The notes below the pieces were generated by a model that was given only the letters and a program-made list of their open reading frames with translations, was not told where the DNA came from and made no database searches. A stretch of DNA of 64,000 nt from Dama dama. Its lineage: Eukaryota > Chordata > Mammalia > Artiodactyla > Cervidae. Numbering within the stretch: position 1 is the first letter of the stretch; each line of letters opens with the position of its first letter. The stretch covers positions 54,615,981 through 54,679,980 of the forward strand of contig NC_083693.1 in the NCBI RefSeq assembly GCF_033118175.1. The letters run 5' to 3'. Shown here piece after piece: positions 11,191-22,079 of the stretch. Made by a program: the position numbers and the translations under genes.

Positions 11191-11466
11191 GCTGCTGCTG
11201 CTGCTAAGTCGCTTTAGTCGTGTCCAACTCTGTGTGACCCCACAGACAGCAGCCCACCAGGCTCCCCCGTCCCTGGGATTCTCCAGGCAAGAACACTGGA
11301 GTGGGTTGCCATTTCCTTCTCCAATGCATGAAAGTGAAAAGTGAAAGTGAAGTCGCTCAGTCACGTCCAACTCTTAGCGACCCCATGGACTGCAGCCCAC
11401 CAGGCTCCTCTGCCCATGGGATTTTCCAGGCAAGAGTACTGGAGTGGGTTGCCGTTGCCTTCTCTG
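11191..11466 (-). mobile_element. Bov-A2 SINE (dimeric)
   Basis: Antisense Bov-A2 made of two related monomers. The motif GTCCAACTCT ... GCAGCCCACCAGGCTCC ... TGGAGTGGGTTGCC occurs twice (about 11221-11314 and 11366-11455), separated by the AAGTGAAAAGTGAAAGTGAA linker. The flanking target-site duplication is ATAG(C/T)AGGGGTT at 11179-11190 and 11467-11478, with one mismatch. A GCT microsatellite lies at 11190-11204. Confidence 0.94.
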
Positions 11467-11539
11467 ATAGTAGGGGTTAGCCAGTGACAAATCTGGCCTC
11501 AATTCAAATATTGATGCCTGATTCAGACACTATTCATTG

Positions 11540-11745
11540 TTTGCCACTGTTAATCACAGCATGCACCATTATTAGTTTTTGATAATCTTCCACTTGCCAG
11601 TGGTTTATATACAATGTCATTTGATTCTCACACAATTCTTTCAAATGGTAGGTATTACACACATTTTATAAAGGAAGAACCTAGAATCAAAAAGACTAAG
11701 TAATTAACTCAAGATCACAAACTCAGTAAATCTGTCTGACTTCAA
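11540..11745 (-). mobile_element. MIR fragment
   Basis: Antisense MIR: CATTTGATTCTCACACAATT, GGTAGGTATTA, then ATTTTATAAAGGAAGAACCT and TCAAGATCACAAACTCAGTA, in the reversed MIR order. Confidence 0.75.
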
Positions 11746-12734
11746 AATGAAAACTTTTTCTACGTCACCACAGCTGGGCTTCAACATGGAGCTGGCTTAA
11801 AGTTTGATGATTCAAAGGGAAAAAGAATCTGTTTTAAAGTCTATGATAATGTATATGAATTTTTATTTTTAAGAATTAAATATCATAATTTTTTACTTAC
11901 ATTAATAATAAATACATATAGGCTATCAAAAATTAAGTAGATTAAAAACAATAAAGAAAATAGAATTTTTCAAAAATTCAAGGTAAAGAGTTGGCATAGA
12001 CTGATCTATCACTCAACTAGCTAGTTAGCGTCTAGCAAGCTGGCAGCTAACGTGCACACAGGCAGGAAAATCAATCAACAAATTCATGAAACTTGGTTAT
12101 TTACAATTATCATTTGTTTTATATTGTCACATATCCCTGTCAGTTAAGATGGCAATTTCATGTGTTCACTTTACTGGTTTTCTCTACAGGGACCAAGACT
12201 CAATATTTCACATAGTGCTACCTGTAACTGAAATTACTACCTGTATTAGAAATTCCTCAAAATTATATTTCTTCACATTAAAAGTCTCCTCAAAGTTATG
12301 ACTCAATAACTTCACTTTTCTTCCTATTACTACTATAGTTTGTCTTACCTTTTAGTTTATAAAAGAGAAGATCTTTTGTAGGATGAACCAACTGTCCAGT
12401 TGCCAAGGACTAAGGGTTTCCCTGAATACACAGGGCTTTCCGTGAAAAAAACAGAACAGGAGGAAATATTAAAACAATAAAGTGTTGCATAATTGAGTAC
12501 TGGAATTTTTAAAATATGGGACTCTAATCTCATTTTTGTCTCCAATTATCTACATTATTTAGAATAAGATAATTTAACATTTAAACTAAAAATGAAGATA
12601 TTAGTGTCCATCTTTTGTATCTTTTTAATAAGATATAAAAGTATAGTTTTTAATGGAAAGAGAGGTTTCAAATAGCAACTTTATATAGAGGATTCTCCTA
12701 GTCCTCTCTCGATAACAATCTATATATTAAAAGG
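11746..12734. other. single-copy AT-rich intergenic sequence
   Basis: No gene or identifiable repeat seen. Short frames here have no domain or codon signature. Confidence 0.45.
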
Positions 12735-12950
12735 GGCTTCCCAAGTGGTGCTAGTGCTAAAGAACCTGCCTGTCAATGCAGAAGACATAAGAGACTTGGG
12801 TTTGATCCCTGGGTTGGGAGCATCCCCTGGAGTAGGAAATGGCAGTATTCTTGCCCTGGGAAGTCCCATGGACAAGGAGTCTGGAGGGCTACAGCCCATG
12901 GTGTCTCAAAGAGCTGGACTGAAGCGACTTAGCATGCATGCAAGCATACA
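12735..12950 (+). mobile_element. Bov-tA SINE
   Basis: Sense Bov-tA with head GGGGCTTCCCAAGTGGTG, box-B-like GGTTTGATCCCTGGGTTGG, GTATTCTTGCC and a diverged tail (CAAAGAGCTGGACTGAAGCG). Confidence 0.92.
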
Positions 12951-14085
12951 TTAAAAAGTCAAACACTGAAACTGGGGATTTCTGGTGATCAAGGATTAAT
13001 AAAATAACCTTAGACAAATTTAAACAATTTTTCCAGGGTGTGTGATAGAGACCTAACTTCATTTTCTTCTACATGGGAAATGATTTTTGCTGGTTCCATA
13101 AACTACTCTTTTCGCACTGAACTGAAATGACACATTTATCATATAAACTTGGACCCATGGTTAAGTTTCTAATGAGTTCTTTGCCTCTTCTAATTATGCA
13201 TCACTTTCATACTGTTTTCACTCAGGAAAGCAGAAGTGTTAGGACTGATGTCAAGCAAAGATGTAATGTGGGAAGAGGTAAGGATGGCCAGAGAAGAGAA
13301 AGGAAGCCCTCAACTCTCTGCAGGGTGAACAGACAAGGACTGTGGTTGGGGTAGTTACAGCTTTCGATGGCTAGAGAAAAACAAGCAGTATAAAAGGCAG
13401 TGGGATCAGAAAGGAACCAAATTTATCAGGAAACTCCATCTTAGAGAGCACGATTTAAGAGAGGTAAAAGAGGCCAGAGTCTCTCCTTTTGAGTCTAACA
13501 TAAGGATACCAGGTTACCGAAATCTCAAGAGGCAGCTGTATGAAGCTGTATGAAAGCCAGTGGGTGGAGGGAACATAAGCATTTCTCTTCTAGCCAAGTG
13601 ATCAAACAGCCATTGTCCTGACTTTAGCACAGACCGCAGCCAAGCTGTATTACCTCTTAATTTATATAATAAGACTTGAGACCATCATCCTTTCTGAAGA
13701 ATGCTTCTTGGCCTGCCTAGGGACCTAGGATATTTCATTACTCATGCCAGACAACCAGAGTGTAGTGTTTAAAACCATATCCACCATCCTACCAGTGTCC
13801 TGTTAACCTCATAACAGAGACTTGATATCCATGAACTGTGATCATCAACCAGTATGACAATGAGCCACTGAATTCTACATTATTCTATCTTGTAATACCT
13901 AGAGAATTTTCATGTTAATTTAAGTGGTAGTGTTAGCATCAAAATATGTGTAGAATCCCAAAATAGCTGAACCTTAAGGGGAAAAAATAAAAGCCACCCA
14001 TTTACTAAGATGTGCTTTGTGATCTGCAGAGAACAGTCCCTTCCACCAGGGGTCTCTAGCTCACTGACATTATCAGAATCTAACT
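12951..14085. other. single-copy intergenic sequence
   Basis: No gene or repeat recognised. A minor tandem AGCTGTATGA duplication is present near 13535-13554. Confidence 0.45.
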
Positions 14086-14160
14086 CCCATGGACAGAGGA
14101 GCCTGGCCAGCTACATGGGGTTGCAAAGAGCCAGACATGACAGACACTAAACAACAGTAA
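14086..14160 (+). mobile_element. Bov-tA SINE, 3' part only
   Basis: Only the 3' half of a Bov-tA/BovB tail is present: CCATGGACAGAGGAGCCTGG, then GGGGTTGCAAAGAGCCAGAC. Confidence 0.82.
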
Positions 14161-14186
14161 CAAACTCTTCCATGGGATATATTAAA

Positions 14187-14362
14187 TCTGTGCTGTCCAA
14201 TACCATAGCCACCAGCCACACGTGGCTATCTAAGTTTAGTTAAGAATAAATAATGAATAAAAATGAAATTTAAACCTCAGTTCCTCAGCTGTACTAACTG
14301 CATTTTTAGTGCTCAATATCTACACATGGCTAGTGATTTCCATGCGGGACAGTGCAGACAGC
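14187..14362. mobile_element. palindromic DNA-transposon fossil
   Basis: Left end CTGTGCTGTCCAATACC and right end GCGGGACAGTGCAGAC are inverted copies. The next inner arms (CCACACGTGGCTA and ACATGGCTAGTG) also pair. This looks like a non-autonomous hAT-type element of the ancient mammalian set; I cannot name the family. Confidence 0.6.
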
Positions 14363-15250
14363 TAACAGGTGCAGTATAAATTCCTGTATGTATAATTCAT
14401 CAATGTAGAAATACAAGTTTAGGATCTCACTGTTAAAAGAACAAAGAGGCAGTGCCTCTCCTGAGCGCCCCAGCTAAGTCTGCAGTATGGTGTCTGAATC
14501 CTCCCTTTATCCCAGTATCCTGGGTGGACGGCGAGAACATTCTTCAAGATCACATTCAACTTACTCTCCCTGCACAGCCTGCATATTCTATCTCTTTAAT
14601 AATTCATAGATTCATTTTTTTTCTCATATGGAGAAAATTGGGGCCAGCAAATTTTAAGAAATAGATGTGGTTTTTTAAAAAAAGAAGAGTTACTTACCTC
14701 TGTCCGTAACAGCTGAGAGACAGAGTTGCTGAACTCTGGGCTTGCAAATGCTCCTGGATAAAATGAGTGGGGCGACTACACGCTCTCTTAAGACCTAAGA
14801 CACCCAAGTACAGCAAGACTAATATGTGTAGTCCTTACAAGTAAAACTAACCTCTGGCCCATACAATAGGTTCCAAAATGCTTAGACTGTGTGGACAGCT
14901 TCTGCCTCATGTCACAGGTGAGTTTTAAAGTCACAGAATGGTGTGGCTTCAGAGCAGTTTTGGTAAATAGCCTCAGCTAAATATTTAGACCATATGAGAT
15001 GATAACTGCTATTTTCAGTATATGTATGTATATATATATGTTTTCCTTTTATTTAAAGTGAGATTGTGACCTTAAGATAATTGTAAGCTCAAGAGATAAT
15101 GCTTATTCCATTCTTTATTGTGACTGTATCACAATGAGTACATCGCTTGTCAGTAAGAATACAATATTTCAAAATAATGATGCACTTTATTCCATGGAGC
15201 TCAATGACAGACTTAATCTAACATTGTGGTCATTAAAGAAAAAATCCTTC
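14363..15250. other. single-copy intergenic sequence
   Basis: No gene was recognised. A short TA-rich run (TATATGTATGTATATATATA, near 15019-15038) is the only simple repeat. Confidence 0.45.
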
Positions 15251-16489
15251 CTAGGTGGCCCCCTGAATTATACCTCTCTATAAGATGCCATTCTTTTAAT
15301 AGATAAAAGAGATTGCTCTTTTAATAGAAATGTAGGCATGGGCTCTATTCTTTGTTCTCTACACTTACATTTTGAACAAGTGGCTGAAAGTTTTTTTTCT
15401 TTTAAAGAAAAACATGAGCTTCTTTTCAGGCTTAATGGTGCCACTGCTCTCAAACTTGAGATGAAAATATTAATATGTTTGCACCTGGGATTTCTCTTAC
15501 AGGTAGCATTTATCCTCAGTTCATGGGCCAAACCCTTGCCTGTCTGCATATAGTTCACTGCTTATCATGGCTATAAGTCATAAAGGGTTGAATATGGGGG
15601 AAATGGGTGATAAAATGAAGTTTAAGGAGAGAAAATCGTGGGCAGGAGGAAGCAGTGATTAAAGCAGGAACGGTGGTCAGGAGTGTCAACCTGGAGTGCT
15701 TTCTCCAGGTGCTTTTTTCCCAGAAATTGAAGGGGGAAAAAGCAACTTTTCTACCAAACTCCACCTGAATTCTTTCAACTACAATGATGTGAAGAAAATA
15801 CACCCTAATTATGAGCAGGAACATTATCTATTAATATGTTAATAAAGCAGGTTTGTTAATGGTGAAAGACCTGAATTTTAATAAAATTTTAAGAGCTTCT
15901 TGATTACGTGTTTGTTAGTCGATATGATCGTTTAAAATTATCTCTAGGTGGCTTTACACGGAATAAAACCTACATTAGAACTGTATTCTAAACAGGCCTT
16001 AATGAAGCAGGTGAGGATACCATCTGTGACATAAACACTGTCAGCCAGAAATTCACTTCAAAAGCAATGTAAACTAGTTAACAAGAAACGTGTTATCATA
16101 TCTGTCAGTAACAGCTTTCAATGTAGGTAATTTATGCATTTACTTGCTAATTTTTTCAAACATATTTGCTTATGAAAATAATGTTCAATTGAATTAATAG
16201 ATACTGCCTTTTAATACTGGAAGGGTTATTTTTCATTAAAAAAGAACCAACTCTAGTGTCCTGTTTTGACAACATCCCATACACAAGTGTTTTATCCACC
16301 CAAACCCAGACGCTGTTTGAGGGAAAAAAGCGGAAAGAGTCATCCCAATCCAAGTCAAACCAGAACCTGTATAGAGAGCTCACTGATGCGTCTGGATGAA
16401 TAGGAGAAATTGCACTGCCTGTTATCCAATATGATTTTGGCATCAAAGTGACTGGTAACCCCCATCTGCCACTCCAGGATGTGGGTGAA
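15251..16489. other. repeat-free block, candidate conserved non-coding DNA
   Basis: About 1.2 kb without any mobile element that I recognise, in a neighbourhood otherwise full of them. It has several AT-rich homeodomain-type cores (TTAATAAAATTTTAAG, TCAATTGAATTAATAG). The frames at 15268-15824 and 16156-16446 show no domain and are probably chance frames. Conservation is an inference from appearance only. Confidence 0.4.
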
Positions 16490-16870
16490 GGTGCTCGGCG
16501 TCATTCCCCTCTGCGCATCAGAAGCGAGAGGCCCTGGTTAGAGGTTGAGCCTGGATTACAAGCCAGGGCTTGTGAAGCAGGCAGGCCCGAGGAGGCCGCG
16601 TGAGGCCCCGGCTGCAGGGACCTAGCGCGATGAGCCAGGGCGGAGCCCGCGAGGGTCTGAAGGGCGCGGGCCACGGGCCTGGCTGCATCACTGGCGGGCT
16701 GTGGTGTGGGTGTGGGTGGGGCCCGCGTCTTCCTACTATATGTGAAGCAATGATGACTATGTTAGCAAGGAAAAGCACGCGTTAATCCTAGAATCCTAGG
16801 AATCGCGGCTAAGAACCCTGCGTGTCTCGAGGGCTTGAGCCACCCTATTTCTTAACGCGCCAAGAATGAA
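16490..16870. other. isolated CpG-rich island
   Basis: A GC-rich block with many CpG dinucleotides (GAGGCCGCGTGAGGCCCCGG, GAGCCCGCGAGGGTC, GGGCGCGGGCC) surrounded by AT-rich DNA, about 20 kb downstream of NKX2-8. Short frames on both strands have no recognisable domain. It could be the promoter of an unannotated non-coding RNA or an orphan CpG island. The sequence alone cannot decide. Confidence 0.55.
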
Positions 16871-18579
16871 GGGAAGCGAACGGGGTGGGTGGGATGAAGA
16901 AGGGCAGAGACCTCTTACTCCCTCCATGTCCCTCTGAGACACCTTGAAGAGAGGCTGCAGAAGAGAGCTTCTGATGGGAAGTCTCTGTCGAAGAAGCAAG
17001 CCCATCTTAGAACCCGGAGGTGCTTCCTCCTGAGCAGCCTTCCTTCAGCCAAGGTGGTGGGGATTCAACCAGGTTCCTTAATTTCCCAGTGTTTGCAATG
17101 CTTTTTGTTTGATGGTGTCAATGGAACAAATTTCTATGGTAGTTATCAGAAATCGATTAGTTCTCCTAAGTTCTTGGTAGGGTTTCTAATGAGATTTTAG
17201 AGGGTCTTTTGTAAGGTTCAGTTCAGTTCAGTCGCTCAGTCGCGTCCGACTCTTTGCGACCCCAAAGGTTGATAAGAGACAATTCAAGAAGGTGATTGGC
17301 CATTTCAGTGGCTTCCAATTGGGTCTTGGGTAAGTTTCTTTGAGGGCATGCTGCCCTCTAGGGGTTGAAGCACTTGCCGTCAAGGAGGATTTCAGAGGTT
17401 TAAGAGCCTTGCTTGTTTGAAGGAATGAAGTGCTTTCCTAGGATTTTCATCAAAATGATTCAGTCTTTTCAACCAATTGTATTTAAGCTCTAAAAATATT
17501 TTATTTCACAGAAAGTATCACCTATTCTAAAGGCTATTTAAATACAACAATATTAAATTCAATATAGTGCTTTCTCTCCTCTCTCCTCTTTTCAAGAGTC
17601 AGTACAAGCCATCATGTGGGGTAGGTGGGGACAGAGAGATAATGTGTAGGCATTAAAAAACCCTAATACTCCAGTTCCTGATTACTCAGTGCAAAAGTCT
17701 CTTAGCTTTTATTGGTGGCTCCTCTCAGTAGGACCTTCCACGTGCGGCCACATTAAACTCAGACTTCAATTTTACTGAGCCAGATGTCAAGAAACAGCAA
17801 AATGTCTATTTGAACCCAAGTTTTCCTATTCCAAAATCAGTGCGTTCTCCATTTTACCACCAGAAAAAATACAACTGGCTATCGCTTAACTTTTAAACAA
17901 TTTGTAATTTGTCAACAAATTTTGACACTTTTCTTTTTATGCTTCTTTGATTTTGCACAGTAATCACAGCTTTCATTGTAAATGAAAGGATTTACAGATA
18001 GATAAGTAGATATGTGACAACCATACAGTTTATCATTTGGCAGTACATTCATCCAAAACCTCAGTGTCGCTAACATAGCCTAGAAAGAAAACTGAATATG
18101 AAAATTATCGTGGTATAGACCAAGAGCCAGAGAAAAAGGCATGTTCTAAAGACCTAGAGAGTGGGCCGGAAAAATATAAAATAGCAATAGAAAATGAACC
18201 TAGAGGCACAGAGTAAATGAAAAGAAAAATGGGATAAAGTATTAATAAACAGTAGAATTCTGACCTCCTACGGCCGGGGTGCTTCATACATCGCAAACAG
18301 ACCATTCAGAGAATCTGGCCCTTTCTAGGCAGGATGTGAGCTCCCTCCCTCTGGGGGGAGCCCCCAGCTGGACCCTTCTCTCCCTTTCCCCTGCGGCCCC
18401 CCACCACTCCCACTCTAAACAACATCAGCAACAAAAAGGTCAAGGCAGGCTGTAAAACTGTTCCATAGTTACTGTGTGAGCAGAGAGGGAGTTTGTGGCG
18501 TGGAAACCACGGCACAGAGAGAGGTAATTCTCAGAGTGATAAACAGCTGCAGATGGAACTTCACACACAGTGTGCCCTG

Positions 18580-18580
<1 letters not shown>
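16871..18580. other. single-copy intergenic sequence
   Basis: No gene was seen. It contains the SINE/BovB stub at 17219 and a CTCF-like motif at 17350-17364 (GCTGCCCTCTAGGGG). Confidence 0.45.
17219..17264 (-). mobile_element. ultra-short BovB/Bov-A2 3' stub
   Basis: About 46 bases, almost undecayed, matching only the extreme 3' end of BovB/Bov-A2 in antisense (GTCGCTCAGTCGCGTCCGAC, TCTTTGCGACCCC). AAGGTT occurs on both sides (17213-17218, 17265-17270) and may be the target-site duplication. Confidence 0.8.

Positions 18581-18620
<40 letters not shown>
18581..18620. repeat. (AC)20 microsatellite
   Basis: Twenty uninterrupted AC units. Confidence 0.97.
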
Positions 18621-18622
<2 letters not shown>

Positions 18623-19068
18623 ATAAATAATAGCATCACAGCATGAATTTGAGAAGAACTTTACCAACTGGTTTTCTAACCCACTTACCTTAAATGCACA
18701 ACTCTTCTGAGCTCCCCTACTAATCCTCTTTCAGCAGGCTTTTGTCTAAATTACATTTATTTAAATCTGCCTTTATCTTGAAATCCACTAGTCCTAGCTC
18801 TGATGGATTTGAGAAGAAATTTTTACAGTCGGATCCATCTTTCCAAAGTTCTGGCTCAATATATCAACACATAATAACAAGGAAGAACCCTATCCTATTC
18901 CTAGTCTTGGTGACCACACCCTGCCTCATTCTCACCATCTATTCTATTCCTAATATACTGTACAGAGAGCATACATACCAGCGTGGTTGCTTTTCTAATG
19001 ATGGTGTTATTATCAGTGATTTTCACTCTTTTTTCATAACTTCTGAAAATGACTCCTTGAAGTGGAGA
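18621..19068. other. single-copy intergenic sequence
   Basis: No gene recognised; the + frame at 18742-19107 runs into the SINE and has no domain. Confidence 0.45.
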
Positions 19069-19079
19069 AAAACAGTGCT

Positions 19080-19193
19080 TGGAATTCCCTGGTGGTCCAG
19101 TGGTTAGGACTCTGCACTCTCACTGCCTAGGCCTTGGGTTCAACCTCTGGTGGCAAAACTAAGAACTACAGCATGGCCAAAACAAACAAACAA
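19080..19193 (+). mobile_element. CHR-type tRNA SINE, short
   Basis: Sense CHR SINE: head GGAATTCCCTGGTGGTCCAG, GGCCTTGGGTTCAACCTCTG, ending in AACAAACAAACAAAA. The flanking target-site duplication AAAACA(G/A)TGCT (19069-19079, 19194-19204) has one mismatch. Confidence 0.87.
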
Positions 19194-19204
19194 AAAACAA
19201 TGCT

Positions 19205-20164
19205 GACAGGGCTCTAAACAAAAGAAATCAAACTGTGTAGGGTCCTCTTCTTTCAGGAAAGGAGCTACTATGGAATGGTGGGGGGATCTGTTATTTAAGG
19301 CTTGAAGTTGCCTTAGAAAGCAGTCTGGCATACCTTCTTCTCTTTGAAAAAGAGCTGCTTTTAAACAAAGTATAAATTGATCTGCTAGTGTGTGTGTGCC
19401 TGTGTGTGTGGAGAGAGAGGCTCTGCGGCCCACTACCCCTGCTAACTTAATACATTCTGCTACAACAGCAGGCTAGTTCCTCTAGTCTAGACCGCAAAAG
19501 GGACTACAGACTACTCAACACCTCCCCTACCTCCTCCTCATCCTTTTCCTTAGTAGGCATTTGAATAACTTTTTTTCCTTTAGAAAGTTTTCTTTAGCCT
19601 TTGGGGATTTCTTTCTCAAACCTTTTATGAGCTTAATTACCTTTCTCTGGATGGCTTAAGCTATAAGTTGACAAAAATGGAGATGTAATATTCACTACCT
19701 CTCTCCCATGCTGAAATTAAAGAGGACAAATCACAGAGGTAAATAAGGTGTAAAAATTTTTATTGTGTCTTAACAACACCGGGTTTCTTATGACTCTTGT
19801 TCTTCTGTCAAGTCTAGTCACCCCTGTCCTCATTTTAAACTAGCTTAAGATCACAGTGCTTACTATTACTGATGGATGGATGAACTTTTTTAGGCATAAA
19901 GAACTAAATGACCCAGAGTGAACCTAGAAGAAATTTCCCAAGAAAATGCTGTACTTCCTCTTCCCCTGGAGACCAATTTGGTTCTAACTTAGGGTCAGAA
20001 ATGAAGGTTTCTGATCTCCCCAACCTAGGCCCAACCAGTAATCCCAGCAGAAGTGTTAGAAGCCTGAGGCATTTCTCAAACCAATGTCTCAGCTTAGACC
20101 CCTCTGGGAATACTTAGATCTCCTCCCTGCCCAACTCAGGCCCGGGCCTAGGGCACTGCTGCTT
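19205..20164. other. single-copy intergenic sequence
   Basis: No gene recognised. A TG-rich stretch lies at 19389-19410. Confidence 0.45.
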
Positions 20165-20840
20165 TGCTCATCCATATACATTTTACACATATTTCAGGAA
20201 AGACTATTACATGCCAAGTACCATACGAGGTGTTGGCACTACAGAGGCAAATACAATTTATATGGTCCCTGTCCTCATGCCAAGTAAAGAAGTAAGTAAG
20301 CCGTTATAGAAGTGTGGTTAGGGCTGTAATGGGAAAGCAGAGAGTGCCATGTTTAGATGGAGTGGGTCCCTGAAGCTGACCTACACCGGGGGACAGACAG
20401 GAAAAACCTGAGGAGGATATGCTTAAATCAAGGTTGGAAGGGTCCTTTGATGACAGAACAAGAAGAAATAAGCAGGAAGAGCTTGACGTCTTTAAAGAAC
20501 TGGACTAAATTAAGTATAATTGCCTGTACAGTCTGTAGGGTTGGGTGAAGTGGGGGGGTTTGGTGAGTGAGTGTAGGGCATTAGGAGGCCGGAATGGCTC
20601 ACAGCAAGAAATGAGACTAAATAATAACTATAGCCCATGTTTGGAAGTTTGGGCTTGATTCCACAAATGGTAGGAGCCACTGCAGGGTTTTAAGCCTATG
20701 AGCAAACATGATTCTGCATGCATCATGTAAATATCACTGTGAAAACAGTGTGGAGAAAAAGAAAAGTAAAAGGAGATGCAATGAGGAGACTGCAGGAACC
20801 CAGCTGAGACAAGATGGTGGTCTGGACACTGCAGCAACTC
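20165..20840. mobile_element. ancient mammalian repeat, diverged
   Basis: Fragments ACTATTACATGCCAAGTACC, GTCCCTGTCCTCATGCCAAG, GGAGCCACTGCAGGGTTTTA and ACAAGATGGTGGTCTGGACA occur in the order of a well-spread old mammalian element. Heavily diverged; family not assigned. Confidence 0.45.
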
Positions 20841-20959
20841 TGGTGCCCAGCCACAGGACCCAGGACAAGACCAGAGTCTGCGTGAGTCACTGTATCTCCC
20901 CTTTCTTGTTCCCTGATGAAGAAAATCTGTGTGAGGTAGGTTGGCTTGCTATTGTTGCA

Positions 20960-21722
20960 TGTTAAAAATGTCTTTTATGATTTGTATTTTTATGATGCTT
21001 TGGTATCTTAGGGCCTTGTGGACAGGGGAGGGATAGCCCCTCCCAGGGTTAGCTAATTCCTAGAGACAGCAAGCAACCTGCCTGTAAGCATGCCTTCCAT
21101 ATGCAAACTAACCAATCCAGTGTCTATACTCCAAACCACCTCCCTGTCTGACTTTCACAGTCGAGGAGGCAATATCCCTCTCCTCTGTTCATCTCACATC
21201 CAGGTACTGGATAACTAGGGACCACCCCTGTAACCCAGAGCCCACTGAAATTGTTCAAACAAAGTAGCCCTATGATCAGCTGCCTACCCGGCCTTGCTCA
21301 TTTCTTCCCACAAAAAAACATAATAAAGTCCTTTGCCCATGCTTTCTTCTCCTTCCCTCTGCCTCCTGACTGACCTTGGTCCTTCCCTAGGTGGCCCTGT
21401 GTGCTGTGGCATGCCCCCCATTCTTGGAAACAGTAATTAATAAACTATCACTCCAATAGCAATAGTCTCCTGATCTGTTGTCCTCACCATCTTGTTGTTT
21501 AGTCCCTAAGTCCTGTCTCTTTTCTGACCCCATGGACTGTACCCTGCCAGGCTCCTCCGTCCATGGGATCCTCCAGGCAAGAATACTAGAGTGGGTTGCC
21601 ATTTCCTTCTTCATGGGATCTTCACAACCCAGGGATCAAACCTGTGTCTCCTACTTAGCAGGCGGATTCTCTACCACTGAGTCATCTGGGAATCCCTGTC
21701 CTCACCATAACTGAGTAAAACA
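20960..21722 (+). mobile_element. solo LTR-like element, interrupted by a SINE
   Basis: This block looks like a retroviral long terminal repeat. It has TGTT at the left and AACA at the right as inverted ends, an internal CCAATCC (CCAAT-box-like), and AATAAA at about 21321 followed by a pyrimidine-rich stretch. No internal viral genes flank it, so it would be a solo LTR. The right part is split by the Bov-tA at 21491-21696. Boundaries are approximate and no flanking duplication was verified. Confidence 0.5.
21491..21696 (-). mobile_element. Bov-tA SINE nested in LTR-like block
   Basis: Antisense Bov-tA (GACCCCATGGACTGTACC, AGAGTGGGTTGCCATTTCC, ending at CATCTGGGAATCCC). It has a perfect 12-bp target-site duplication TGTCCTCACCAT at 21479-21490 and 21697-21708. 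Confidence 0.95.
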
Positions 21723-22079
21723 AAATCCCAGGTACATTTTAAAACAAGTTGCATTTCACCTAGGTGAGCCCATACTAAGAAATGCTTAAGAATCAATGAC
21801 AAATTTTCTTTAGACCTAAAGTGCTATATAGTTTTACTTAATGCTCTTACATGTCACCCTACTTGTGTCTTCTTCAGTAGTTTCATAAGTTTCAGAGGAG
21901 CGTTAACAGTCTTCTGTGAATCTTAAATACAAATAGTATTGGATTTAGCAACCGGGAAGTCACTGGAGGGCTTGATGCAAGGAGTTTCAACAGAATGGTG
22001 GAGCAAAAATTTATTAGATTAATTTTATAGGAGACTGGGGGCTTTCTCCTCTGACCATGAAGAATTAGCAGCAATAGGA
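21723..22079. other. single-copy intergenic sequence
   Basis: Nothing recognisable was seen. Confidence 0.4.

Noticed and set aside
16518..16785. Open frames in the orphan CpG island
   Set aside because: Overlapping frames on opposite strands, low complexity, no domain. A non-coding role is more likely.
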